This document shows, in pieces, positions 43,542 to 54,162 of a stretch of DNA of 64,000 nt (the first letter of the stretch is position 1; each line of letters opens with the position of its first letter). The position numbers and the translations under genes are program-made. Origin of the DNA: Lactuca virosa (taxonomy: Eukaryota; Streptophyta; Magnoliopsida; Asterales; Asteraceae); NCBI GenBank assembly GCA_928212115.1, contig CAKMRJ010003334.1, forward strand, positions 32,934,134-32,998,133. The letters are read 5' to 3'. The notes beneath the pieces were generated by a model. The model did not search any database. It was not told where the DNA came from and worked only from the letters and a program-made list of their open reading frames with translations.

Positions 43542-46381
43542 TGTAACGCCCGTAGATCCCGGGCTAGTCAATTTAGAGACGATAAACATCAAAACTGACT
43601 TTTTGATGGAAGATTATTTAGAAGGAGTAATCTTAACTAAGTTGTAGTATATGTTACAAGGATTTCGTACATATAAAGAATGCCGAAATCCGAGTTATAA
43701 CGAACAAGTTATGACCTGTCGAAGTTTCGCGACAGAACCGACACGACACAGCGCGACGTAAATAGTGAATTTACGATAGAGCAATATTTAGCCTTAGTGG
43801 TCTAAACGAAAGTCGTAGAGTTCGTTAAACCAAGAGCGTGCATGAAAAGAACGTCTAAATCTGACTTCGTATGAGGAAGTTATGATTTTTCTAAGTTTCG
43901 ACTTAGCGGTATGCAGCCCGAAACTCGAATATGAGATCGAGTGACTTTTAGCCCAAACAATCTAAACGAGAATCGAAGATCTCGTCGATAGGAGCCCAAC
44001 GGAAGAAAGACGGACGAAAATGGACGTCAGATGAAGAAGTTACGAGTTTATAACGGAGTTTTCCTGTCCCGGCCTACTAAAAATAATATAAAAATAATAT
44101 AATAAAAATAAAGTCAAAATTAGCCGACGGAGTCTAAACGAGAGTTGTATAGCATAATCTCACCTACGCGTGGATATAAAGAACATCGAAAACGGAGCTC
44201 GTATGAGAAAGATATGAATTTCTAAATTCCGGGGCGCGAACCCCGATACTGTGTCAGAGTTCATGACGTGAATACAGTGTTCACGACGTGAACTCAATAT
44301 TTATGACTTTTGGAGCCTGACAGACGCAAGTTGCGATGACGCACCTGATGACTACTGAACTCACGACGTGAATATTTGAGATTCACGACGTGAATCCAGA
44401 AAAATGGCCCTATAAATAGAAATCGAAGGGCAGTCGGTTTTGGTTACTATTTTCTTACTCCCTCTCTTCCGATACCCTCTCTAGCCCTCTTAAAGTGCCC
44501 CCGAAGCCCCGGTACCATCCCCGATACCCGAAGCGAGTCCCGAAGCCCCAAAGATCCCGAGAGAAAGAGTTTTCGAGCCGAAACTCTCCCGCGAGAAGTC
44601 TGGTTTCTGAGAAAACATTCCGGTTTCACCGAACAATTACTACTCGAAGAGTCGTAGTGCTGTCCGAGCTAGGGCTGTTCACTATTTGGATAAAACCGAA
44701 TTGTCCAATTTGACAATTTGGATCGGACTATTTGGTTCGGATATTCGGATTTTTGGATTGGTTTTTAGCAAAACCGAATTATTATTTTGGATTGGTTTTG
44801 GTTTACATTATAAAAACCGAATAATCCAAAAAAACCGAATTGCAATTTATTATTTTGTTCTTTCTAATATATATCTTTAATAATTTATAAATTTACTAAA
44901 TTATTCTTTTAGTATATTAAAATTTTTCATCATTTATAATACTTTAATATCTACTTCTTATCAAAAACATTGTCTATAAAGTAGTAATATATAATATATT
45001 TTTCTTGATAGTTATTTATAAGTTTTAATTCACAACTAATTAAACAATATTTTTTTAGTTTATATTATAGAGTAAGTTAATACTAAAGTTATATATTTGT
45101 TGAAATGTCTTCATTCTTGAAAACCGAATTGTAAAAAACCGATCCAACCGAATTATAATTTGGTTGGATCGGATCGGATTTGAATTTAGTTTGGACAATT
45201 TGGATCTACGTTTTGAAAACCGAAATTATTTTGGATTCACTTGATCGGATCGGATTAAACCGATCCATCCAAACGAACACCCCTAGTCCGAGCATCGTCT
45301 AATCAAGTGAGTGTGTAGTTACTTTCTTCTACCGCATAGATATGAAGTATTTGCTATGAAATACGTGTTATGTGTTTATATGTTGTTTGTTTACTTGAGA
45401 TGGTTGTTGAATGAATGTTTTATACAGGTTTTTAAATGATTTAAACTATATATATGTAATTTATATCTACAAATATGTTGGGTAGAACATGGGTAGATGA
45501 AATAGTTGGTGTGTGAGGAAAGATTAGTTTGAGGATGAGACGAAAGATGATATAGATCATGAGATGAGGGTGACAGGTGAAAAATGAGTGAAACCTTTAC
45601 CCAAACGATGGCCCCCGTCATGCAGCAGAGTAGGGATGACAACCACGGACTATTCTAGACAGTCCTGTGCAACACTAGCAAGCTCGCAACTTGTAAGTGT
45701 TGTGGACTTGATGTTCACCGGTGTACTCTAAAAACCCCTGGCAGCTATAGATTTAGTGTCTTATAATAATACGATGGTAGCCATGGATTTAGTACAGTAT
45801 AGATGAACCTTGGTAGCTATGGATTTAGTACTGTGTAGATGAACCTCGGGCAGCAATGGACTTTGTGCCAATTCCTTAGGTCAATCCTTAGGAACGAATG
45901 AATGAATGATAGTGGATTCTTAGGGTAAGACCTTAAGAAATAAAGAAGATAATGGGGATGGGTAATTGGGTCGATTGTTTGATGATTGAATATAATAATT
46001 ATATTATTGTGGGTTTAAAACCCTATATGCTCACCAGGCTCCCAAGCCTGACCCACTCAGTTTTATTTGCATTACAGGTAATGGTACAAGAGTATAAGTT
46101 GGTAGACTTGACGAGAGATTTTGGATTATAGATCGGTAGTTATAAATAACTGTTGTAAGGTATATTTTATACTGTTTATGCTTTTGGTCTGTATCGGAAC
46201 ATGACATCCCGAGATTTTGTTATGAAAATACACTTCTTCAAGAAAAGTTTTGACAGATTCTTATCATACTTTGTTTTGGGAACAAATTCCGCAACTCTTT
46301 TAATCAAAGGATTACTCTGATTTTATAAAACAAAGCATAAACAAATCGGTATTTTCTGGCCGTGAAATTGGGGATGTCACA
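43542..46381 (+). mobile_element. Solo gypsy LTR 1
   Basis: TGTAACGCCCG...GATGTCACA, TSD TCTTT (43537-43541 and 46382-46386). It holds four degenerate units with landmarks 43671, 43841, 44001 and 44171, and four TTCACGACGTGAA-type palindromes (44258-44395). A TATA-like CTATAAATAG follows (about 44410), then a hAT MITE, and a predicted leader intron 45307-46077 with a repeat near 45735-45850. Confidence 0.88.
44670..45285. mobile_element. hAT-type MITE
   Basis: 616 bp, flanked by an exact 8-bp duplication GTCCGAGC (44662-44669 and 45286-45293). Imperfect terminal inverted repeats: TAGGGCTGTTC at the left, GAACACCCCTA at the right. Subterminal repeats of TTGGATCGGATCGG type. No transposase ORF. 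The 8-bp target and the TAGGG(C/G)TGTTC ends fit the hAT superfamily. Confidence 0.88.
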
Positions 46382-47504
46382 TCTTTACTGTAACGCCCGC
46401 AGATTCGGGCTAGCCAATTTATAGACAATAAGCGTCAAAAATAAATTTTTTTTATAGAAGATTATTTATAGTAAACAATCTTAACCAAGTTATAGTATAT
46501 TTCACAAGGGTTCCGTACATATAAAGAACGCCGAAATCCGAGTTATAACGAAGAAGTTCTGACCCGTCGAAGTTTTATGGCAAAACCGGCATGACATCGG
46601 GAATCGTAAAATGTGAGTTTGCGATAAAATAATTTTTAGCCTTAGCGATCTAAACAAAAGTTGTAGTATACGTTAAATCAAGAGCGTGCATAAAAAGAAC
46701 GTCCAAATCTGACTTCTTATGAGGAAATGATGATTTTTCTAAGATTTAGCATAATAGTGCACAGCCCGAAATTCGAATTTTAGATCGATCAATTTTTAGC
46801 CGATACAACCTAAATGAGAATTGAAGATCTCATTAATAGGAGCTCAATGATAAAAAGACAGTAAAAAACGGAGTCCGTATATAAAAGTTATGAATTTTAC
46901 AAGGTTGTTAAACTGTGTAATCTTCTCATATTGTTCAATTTAAAATCGGTCGAGAATTAGCCGATGGAGTCAAAAGGATAGTTGTAGATCTTGTCAATAC
47001 CTACGCGTGGATATAATGAATGTCGAAAATGGAGCTAGTATGCGAAAGTTACAGAATTTAGAAGTCGGGATGGGCTGATGTGAAGTGGTTGATGTGGCGC
47101 GATCTGAGTCATTGCTTCCTCCCCGCGCCTTGCCACTAGATGGTGATACCTAGCACCCAACTTGACGAGTTGGAGGCTCAGAACTCGCCGAGTTGAGCCA
47201 TTTTCAGCCTATAAATACCATGCAAGGCTCACTCATTTTCCTCACACCTTAACCCTTCTCTCTCTCTCTAACTTCTCTCTAAATCTCTCCCAAGCCTTAG
47301 TACTTCCCAAGTGCTAATAGGTGAGTACTGGAGCGCAAAAAGGCTCTGAGAAGAAGAAATTTCGGCTCGGAAGTTCTGCCCCCGCAGAGCCCGGTTCCTA
47401 GCCAAACCTCCCGGTAAGTGAGTTATGCTTACCCTACTTTAAGTATAACTTATGTTTAAGTTCAATATCGTTATTATGAACTTATAACAATAAATTTTAT
47501 AAAT

Positions 47505-47515
47505 AATATATATAT

Positions 47516-47554
<39 letters not shown>

Positions 47555-47580
47555 TAATATATATCTATATATATATATAA
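47505..47580. repeat. TA-rich microsatellite in solo LTR 2
   Basis: Nearly pure TA/GATA run inside the predicted leader intron. Confidence 0.9.
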
Positions 47581-48119
47581 AGTGTTATTATAATATCTTT
47601 TAACTAATCGCGGTACGGGGAATCTGGTTTGAAGGACCGCGTAGGGTTGTTGGATTTCAGAAGTGCTATAATGCAAAAATGGTCCTGCCCTCCAGTGTTT
47701 CATGTCTGGCCCCTGTCTGTACATAGTGGTTGAAAAGTATTGTTTAAAACTTATAAAAAAATATCGCTCGTAAATAGTCGCGATAAATATTAGACTAAAA
47801 TTTAGCAATAATGATACTAGGTTTCGACGAAGGAAAGTATAATTGTTAGAAGCGAAGCGCTGCCCGAGTTTGGAGTCATCACTTTTACAAGTGAGTGCAT
47901 AGTCTCTTTCATGAACATGATTTTAAGACAAGTATTGATTAAAGTATTAAATATATGTTTGTGTGTGAAATATTTGTTATTTCTGGAAATGCGTGTTAAG
48001 AGCATATCTGATAATATATGATAATTTAGGGTACAAAATAAACCTAAATTAATTGAGATGAATATTCGGTGGTATCTCCTTATAAATACAGGTGAGATAT
48101 ACACGGAGGGTCGAACTTT

Positions 48120-48400
48120 AAAATATGTCATGGATCCGAGAGTATGGAATGGGCATAGTTATTGATCCGAGATCATGGATTAGACATAGTCATTTGTCCT
48201 TAGTCCGAGAGTATGGAGAGGACATAAGTTATTTGTCACTAATCTGGGAGTATGGATTAGACATAGTCAATTGTCCCTAGTCCAAGAGTATGGAATGGGC
48301 ATAGTTATCGATCCGAGAGCATGGATTAGACATACGGAATCTGAGAGTATGGATTAGATATAGAGGTTAATTTTAGATCCGAGAGTATAGATCGTGTCGT
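48120..48400. repeat. Tandem array in solo LTR 2
   Basis: Six to eight degenerate copies of a 30-45 bp unit with the core GATCCGAGAGTATGGATTAG and ACATAGT. It lies inside the predicted leader intron. Confidence 0.8.
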
Positions 48401-49870
48401 TGTGAGGATTGACGGGGTGGGGTAATATTGCTTATATGAGGTGAAATTGTATATATTGTGAGTTCTAAAACATATATAACATTGTGTGATTGAAATACCT
48501 ATGTACTCACCAGGTTTCCCAACCTGACCCACTCAGTTTATTTGTATCACAGGTGTCGATACGAAACTACATTACACTGAAAGATTAAAGGAGATGTAAA
48601 TCACTAGTGTAAATGAATGTAAGGTCTGTTTATGCTAATGTTTCTGTATTGACGATGACATCCCAAAGTTTTAATATAAACAAATACATTTCTTCTTCGA
48701 AATGCTTTGATATATAATTATCATGTTTTTCTGGGACAAAATTCATCAATATTATTCTTTAAAATGAATACTCTGATTTTCCAATAAGCATAATTAAAAA
48801 TTTTAAAATGACCGTGAATTTGGGGATGTCACTTTTACCAGCCCCCAAACCTCCTAAAACCCTAATTCGTCCCCTAAGCTTCCTTGGTGGTGTTCTTGAG
48901 CCCTTGAGAGGATTTTAGTGGTTGTTCTTCTCATGGTGAAGGAATCTTTGAATATTGAAGGTGCTTTGCTTGGAAGGAAGGTCTTAGATCTAGAATCATC
49001 TCACTTGTTGCAATCTATTTGAAGTATCAAGTTCATACCTTGGCTTGTAGATGTGTAGATTTCTTTATGGCTTAATTTGTTGTGTCTTTGGTCCCTTTTG
49101 GGTTGGTTTTGGAGATAAGGCATTTGAAGGACTTATTCTTTTGGATCTAATCTTATTGGGAGTTCCTTACGCATAAAGGTGCCAACTTTATGGGGTATTG
49201 GGTCTCATGCTTGCATTACGATGTATATTAAGTCCTTTTAAAGATTAAGAGCTTCATTTAGCCATGCATGAACGTAAAGTTGGTAACTTTACATGATTAA
49301 TCAGTCCAAGGAAGTTAGATCGAGGTTGTGGTGTAAATTCTTTATGGATTAAGAGCTTAAATTGGAAGTTGGCTATATGTGAGGGTACGCCGGGCGTACA
49401 AGGAAAGTACGCGTAGCGTACATGCTTTAGAGCATGTACGCTTAGCGTATAGCTGAGTACGCCCCACGTACTCAGCAGAATGGGCCTCGGATCTTTTGGT
49501 CTTCGGTTTGGGCCATGTGTTGGGCTTACATGTTTGGGGCTTTGTTTGGCCATCTAATTTCTAGTGTTTGGGATGGGAATTTTATTGGGCCTTCGTTCAA
49601 GACCCATGGAAGGGGTTTGGGCTCAATTTGGAAAATTGGGCCATGTTAGGGCCTTGGGTGCTTATTTGGAATTCAGGCTTTTAGATTGTTGGATTGGGCC
49701 TTGTCTTTGGGTCAAGTTATGAAGAGGGTAAAAAGGTCTTTTACCCTATTTTGGAAATTTAGTGTGGGTCGGATCAAATTATTGATGGATGTTTATCTTG
49801 TGAATAATAGCGCAGGGATTCTTACGGGCCAGCTGTCAAAGATTCTTTCTATGAGATTCGACAGTGCGAG

Positions 49871-50453
49871 GTGAGTTTTCCTCACTGTACTTAATGGTTG
49901 AAGGCACCAAGTTCCACCCATTGGTTTGATATCCTGCTATTCGCTGATATGTTAGCATGAGTTTTTCGATCGGTATCCTAGTAGATAGGATGGTATTATG
50001 TTGCTATGATCTGTTAGATCAGTATCCTGATGGATAGGATGATGTTATGCTAGTATGATTTGTGAGATCGGTTTGTCTGACTATATGTGATTATCTAATA
50101 TGTGTGCGCATGTTTGAGTGGTGGTTAAGGCTCATCTGCTTTGTGCGAGAGCCAACAAACCTGGGCATTCCGACCTGATGGTTGTGGGTCGTGAGTATTC
50201 TATCCCGAGGATGATTGGGCTCGTAGTATGAGGGCATTCCAACCCGAATGGTTGTGGGCCTGGGGTATTCCATCCCGAGGATGACTGGCCCCATAGTATT
50301 TTGGCATTCCAACCCGATGGTTGAGGGCCTGAGGTATTCCAACCCGATGGTTGATTGGACCCATAGCATGTTGTTTGTGTTATGTTGATGTATGTATGGG
50401 TATTTTGGGGGAACTCACTAAGCTATGAGCTTACAGTTGTTGATTTTGTTTCA
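49871..50453 (+). other. Predicted leader intron in gypsy C LTR
   Basis: Donor GCGAG|GTGAGTTTTC and acceptor TGTTTCAG|GTACTT. It encloses an array at 50160-50370 (core GGCATTCCAACCCGATGGTTG). Sequences flanking both splice sites match those in gypsy B. Confidence 0.5.
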
Positions 50454-50634
50454 GGTACTTCTGATGATCGTGGGAAGGCGAAGGCGTGATCGTACACCTC
50501 CTATTGTTTCTGATTTGATTCTGGGAGATTTTGACACTGAACTATTTGAAAACAAGTTTTGTAAGAATCATTGGTTTTGAAATGTTTTAAAAAAAATTAA
50601 ATTTGGGCATGATTTTTTTATGGATGTTACAAGT

Positions 50635-50647
50635 TGGTATCAGAGCC
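50635..50647 (+). promoter_or_regulatory. Gypsy C primer binding site
   Basis: TGGTATCAGAGCC, three bases after the LTR end. Confidence 0.92.
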
Positions 50648-51416
50648 TTGGTTTGAGTGAATTGGAGGAAACACTCGTGTGTCTCCAGTTTCAAACTGAG
50701 GACAATATTTTAAAACAATTTTCTTAAAATATTTTCAAAATACTAAAGGAGGATGCAAGTGTACGATCAGCCGGAGCTTGCGGATAGACCCCAAAATACC
50801 TTACAAATTATTTGGTTTATGTGATATGTTAGAACAACATGCTAGTAGTAGGCTAGGGATCTTCAGGAATTGCATGATATAATTGCCTATTTATATGATG
50901 CCTGATAGCCTTGGGTTTTTCTGTATATGAAATTGACATCAATTTTGTAGTTGCTTAGTGTATGCATCACGACCGTACTTAATTAAGATCTTATAGCCTG
51001 AAAATGTTTAGTTTGACCTTATTTCCTGTTCTTGTTTGATGAAGGGCTTAGGGTAGGATAAGGTATCCGAAAGTCTATAGGGTCCAACGTTATGTATGGC
51101 TAGCATACACGAGTGTTGCAGGGTTGGTGGAAGTTTCATGGATGGGCTGTTTGGGATGAGGCTGCCAGTTATGAGATAGTTAGCCTTCCTCTAGGAGTGA
51201 GGGTTGAGTGACCACCATGCATATGTATATTGTTAGGGTGTTGTGATGATACTTGAGACAAATATGGGTAGGTATGGAAGGTAGTATGGGCTCGTACTAC
51301 TGAAAGCACAGGACCCATATGCGTAGCAAGGAAGTCACAAACCTCAGGGTTTAGTGGGGAGTTGGTTCCCTGTTATTTATGTGGATTATCTGATATCTTC
51401 CTGGTATATTTTCAGT
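50648..51416 (+). other. Gypsy C untranslated leader
   Basis: About 770 bp between primer site and gag without a credible ORF. A possible acceptor TTTTCAG lies just before the gag start codon. Confidence 0.6.
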
Positions 51417-52650
51417 ATGGTGGTTATGGGGCGTTTTGTGACTGGATCCGGATCGGGATCAGGGCAGGGCGATCAAGATGCCCCGACAGTGCCCGAGATT
51501 ATCGGCCAGGGTGGGCCAGCGTTGACAGAGGATCGTGTCAAGGAGATCATCCGTGAGGAGGTGGTCGAGATTGTCCAGGGTCAGATTCCGGAGATGTTTG
51601 GGTCTATTAAGACCGCCATGATAGAGTATTTTGATGACGGATATGTAGCCCTAGCTGAGACGGCTGCCGCAGCAGCTACAGCGGCAGGAGGAGGAGCCAG
51701 TCGGGCTTTTCAGTATCGGGACTTCAACAACACGTAGCCCCCTTCTTTTGATGGGACTTAGGACCCCATCAAAAGCCATGAGGTGGCTATCTGACTTGGA
51801 GGGGTGTTTCTTCACGTGTTCATGTCCTACTGACCAGAAGGTCAGATGTGCCATGAACCTGCTGAGGTCTGGGGAAAAGGACTAGTGGAGGTTGATGGCT
51901 AGGTCGTATTCTGATGACCAGAGGGTTGCGGTACTTGGGAGCAGTTCAGGGATATGTTCCGTGCTCGCTACATCCCACGGGTCGAGCGAGAGCGGCTAGC
52001 TCAGGAGTTTCTAGATTTGAGACAAGATGGTGAGACAGTGGCGGAGATCACTCGCATGTCTACAGAGAGGGCGATGTTCTGCCCGGAGTTTGCTTCTGAG
52101 CAGGATCAGATGACACGTTATCCGAGCATGCTCAAGACTGATATTTGACAGTTTGTGGCGACCCAGCGTTGTGATACGCTTATGGATTTACAGGAGGTCG
52201 CTAGGAGGCGTGAGTTGGAGATTGAGCTGCAATTGAGGGAGCAGCGGCATGCCCCGACACAGTCACAACCGGCACCAAAGCGGTCCAAGACCGCTGATAC
52301 TAGGTCTGGAGGACAATCGGGCCGTACTTGTGGGAAATGCGGGAAGGCCCATGCGGGGGTTTGCCGATCGGGGAGCGGGTGCCACAAATGTGGCAAGCAG
52401 GGCCACATTGATAAGGATTGTAGGCAGCAGACTCCAGCTTCTAGGGTCAGATTATGTTACCATTGTGAGCAGATGGGCCATATGAAGGTCCAATGTCCCC
52501 TACTAGCCGCCAAGCCGACGCAGGCTCCTACGCCGGCTACACTGAGGATTACTGACGGGAGTCAGGGTCGAGTAGCGCCCCCGAGGGCTCAGGGACGCGC
52601 CTTCCAGCTTACAGTAGAGGAGGCCAGGGCAGCACCAGACGTGGTTGCTG
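51417..52650 (+). pseudogene. gag: Gypsy C gag
   Basis: I start at MVVMGRFVTGSG (51417), downstream of the longer open frame from 51354, because GRFVTGSGSGSG begins the gag-like N-terminus. IPEMFGSIKTAMIEYFDD matches gag E. Stops after DFNN (51735) and in the following 200 bp break the core; it recovers with RARYIPRVERERLAQEFLDL. Three zinc knuckles close it: CGKCGKAHAGVC, CHKCGKQGHIDKDC, CYHCEQMGHMKVQC. The last exon residues are DVVAG. Confidence 0.87.
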
Positions 52651-52718
52651 GTATGTTTCTATCCCTTATCTTACTGATTTTATCTGTTTTATGCTTATAT
52701 GGTTGTACCTGTGATTAG
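52651..52718 (+). other. Predicted 68-nt intron between gag and PR (gypsy C)
   Basis: GTTGCTG|GTATGTTTC ... GTGATTAG|GTACGTTTTTAG. Splicing joins A-G to T-F-L-V-N-S in frame; unspliced, the frame ends at TAG. Same position and ends as the 62-nt intron of gypsy E. Confidence 0.72.
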
Positions 52719-54162
52719 GTACGTTTTTAGTGAACTCCTTACCTGCTTTGTTATTATTTGACTCGGGGGCGAGTCGGTCGTTTGTTTCTCAGTCTTTCAG
52801 TAGGGAGTTCGGGTTGCCAGTGGGAGAGTTAGAGTGTCCGTTGCGAGTCTCCATCGCCAACGAACACGGGGTTTCCGCTTCTTTGGTCTATCAGGGTTGC
52901 GTATTGGAGATTTTCGGGGTATCTTTCCCGATAGACCTGATCCCGATTCCCATGGGGGATGTATGTGTGATTGTGGGTATGGACTGGCTTAGTCACTTCG
53001 GTGCCATGATCGACTGCGAGGGTCAGCGAGTGGTAGTTCGAACCCCAAGTGGGGAGAACTGATTGTTTATGGCAAGGGCACCAGATTGGGATCAGGATTT
53101 TGTTCGGCTGCCAGGGCTTGGCAGTACATTCAGCACGGGTGTGCTGGTTATCTAGCATATGTGGTGGATACGCGGGTTAGGGATCAGGTTTTAGTATCAG
53201 AGGTTCCAGTAGTCAGAGAGTTTGTTGACGTGTTTCCAGAGGAGTTACCAGAAGTGCCTCCGGTGATACAGGTCGAGTTCAGGATCGACCTTGTGCCAGG
53301 TGTGACCCCTATCGCCAAGGCGCCGTACCGGTTGGCACCACTAGAGATGCAGGAGTTGTCATCCTAGCTGTAAGAACTGTTGGGCAAGCAGTTCATTTGT
53401 CCGAGCAGTTCTTCGTGGGGAGAGCCTATTCTCTTCGCCAGGAAGAAGGATGGTTCACACCGGATGTGCATTGACTACCGGGAGCTGAACAAGTTAACGG
53501 TGAAGAACCGTTATCCACTCCGGAGGATAGATGATCTTTTTGATCAGTTGCAGGGAGCATCTTGGTTCTCCAAGATAGACCTGAGGTCCGGGTACCATCA
53601 GGTCAACGTTAGGGAGGAGGACATGGAGAAGACCGCATTCCGAACTCGTTACGGACACTACGAGTTCGTGGTAATTCCGTTTAGGCTCACCAACTCGCCA
53701 GCAGTATTTATGGACCTGATGAATCGGGTCTGCAGACCGATGCTCGATCGCTCGGTCATCGTGTTCATAAACGATATCTTGGTGTACTCCAAGACCCGAG
53801 AGCAGCATGAGGAGCATCTACGTGAACTATTAGGAGTTCTGAGGCGAGAACGGATTTATGCCAACTTCTCGAAGTGCGAGTTTTGGTTACGAGAGGTCCA
53901 GTTCTTGGGACATCTCGTTAACCAGGAGGGGATTTTGGTCGATCCGACCAAAATCTAGGCGGTTATGAGTGCGAGGTTTCGAAATCTCCCTTGTATATCA
54001 GGAGCTTCTTGGGATTAGAAGGGTACTATCAGAGATTTATATAAGATTTCTCCAAGATTGCAGTACCCCTCACTCGTCTGACGAAGAAGGGGGTGGATTT
54101 CCGGTGGGCCCCGAGCAGAAGAGGCCATTTGAGACCCTTAGGCATCGACTATGCGTGGCTCC
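52719..54162 (+). pseudogene. Gypsy C protease and RT
   Basis: Protease LLLFDSGASRSFVSQSF with an intact DSG; a frameshift near 53060 after VRTPSGEN. RT follows, with two stops near 53367 and [15 protein letters not shown] intact, but the active site reads [10 protein letters not shown]. The first catalytic Asp is Asn (AAC at 53770-53772, a G-to-A change), so the RT would be inactive. After GILVDPTKI the frame breaks repeatedly to the D insertion point. Confidence 0.88.

Larger units (their letters stand above)
46389..48833 (+). mobile_element. Solo gypsy LTR 2
   Basis: Same family as solo LTR 1 (TGTAACGCCCG start; the terminal CACA has decayed to CACT). TSD TTTAC (46384-46388 and 48834-48838). 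Four degenerate units lie at landmarks 46521, 46691, 46851 and 47011. The promoter palindromes are of another type here: CAACTTGACGAGTTG (47158-47172) and AACTCGCCGAGTT (47182-47194), ahead of TATAAATA at 47210. Predicted leader intron 47414-48552. Confidence 0.87.
43049..50631 (+). repeat. Gypsy C LTR, split by nested insertions
   Basis: TGCAACACCC...GGATGTTACA. Net length is about 2.28 kb once the inserted block 43542-48833 and duplicated target bases are removed. A polypurine tract lies on its left and a primer site on its right, so it is the 3' LTR of C' and the 5' LTR of C at once. It has GTACGC-type palindromes (43355-43464) upstream of a TATA-like TATTTAAG (43505-43512) and a second group at 49384-49480. 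A predicted leader intron runs 49871-50453. Confidence 0.85.
50632..54162 (+). mobile_element. Gypsy C internal region, interrupted
   Basis: Plus-strand gypsy of the same family as E, running from primer site through gag, mini-intron, PR and RT into early RNase H. It is cut at LCVAP by the insertion of gypsy D. The rest of the element is not found to the right of D inside the window. Confidence 0.88.

Noticed and set aside
44495..44880. ORFs spanning the solo LTR 1 / MITE border
   Set aside because: They cross a transposon insertion boundary, so cannot be ancestral genes.
47497..47808. 103-codon minus-strand ORF in solo LTR 2
   Set aside because: Its C-terminal part is translated TA microsatellite.
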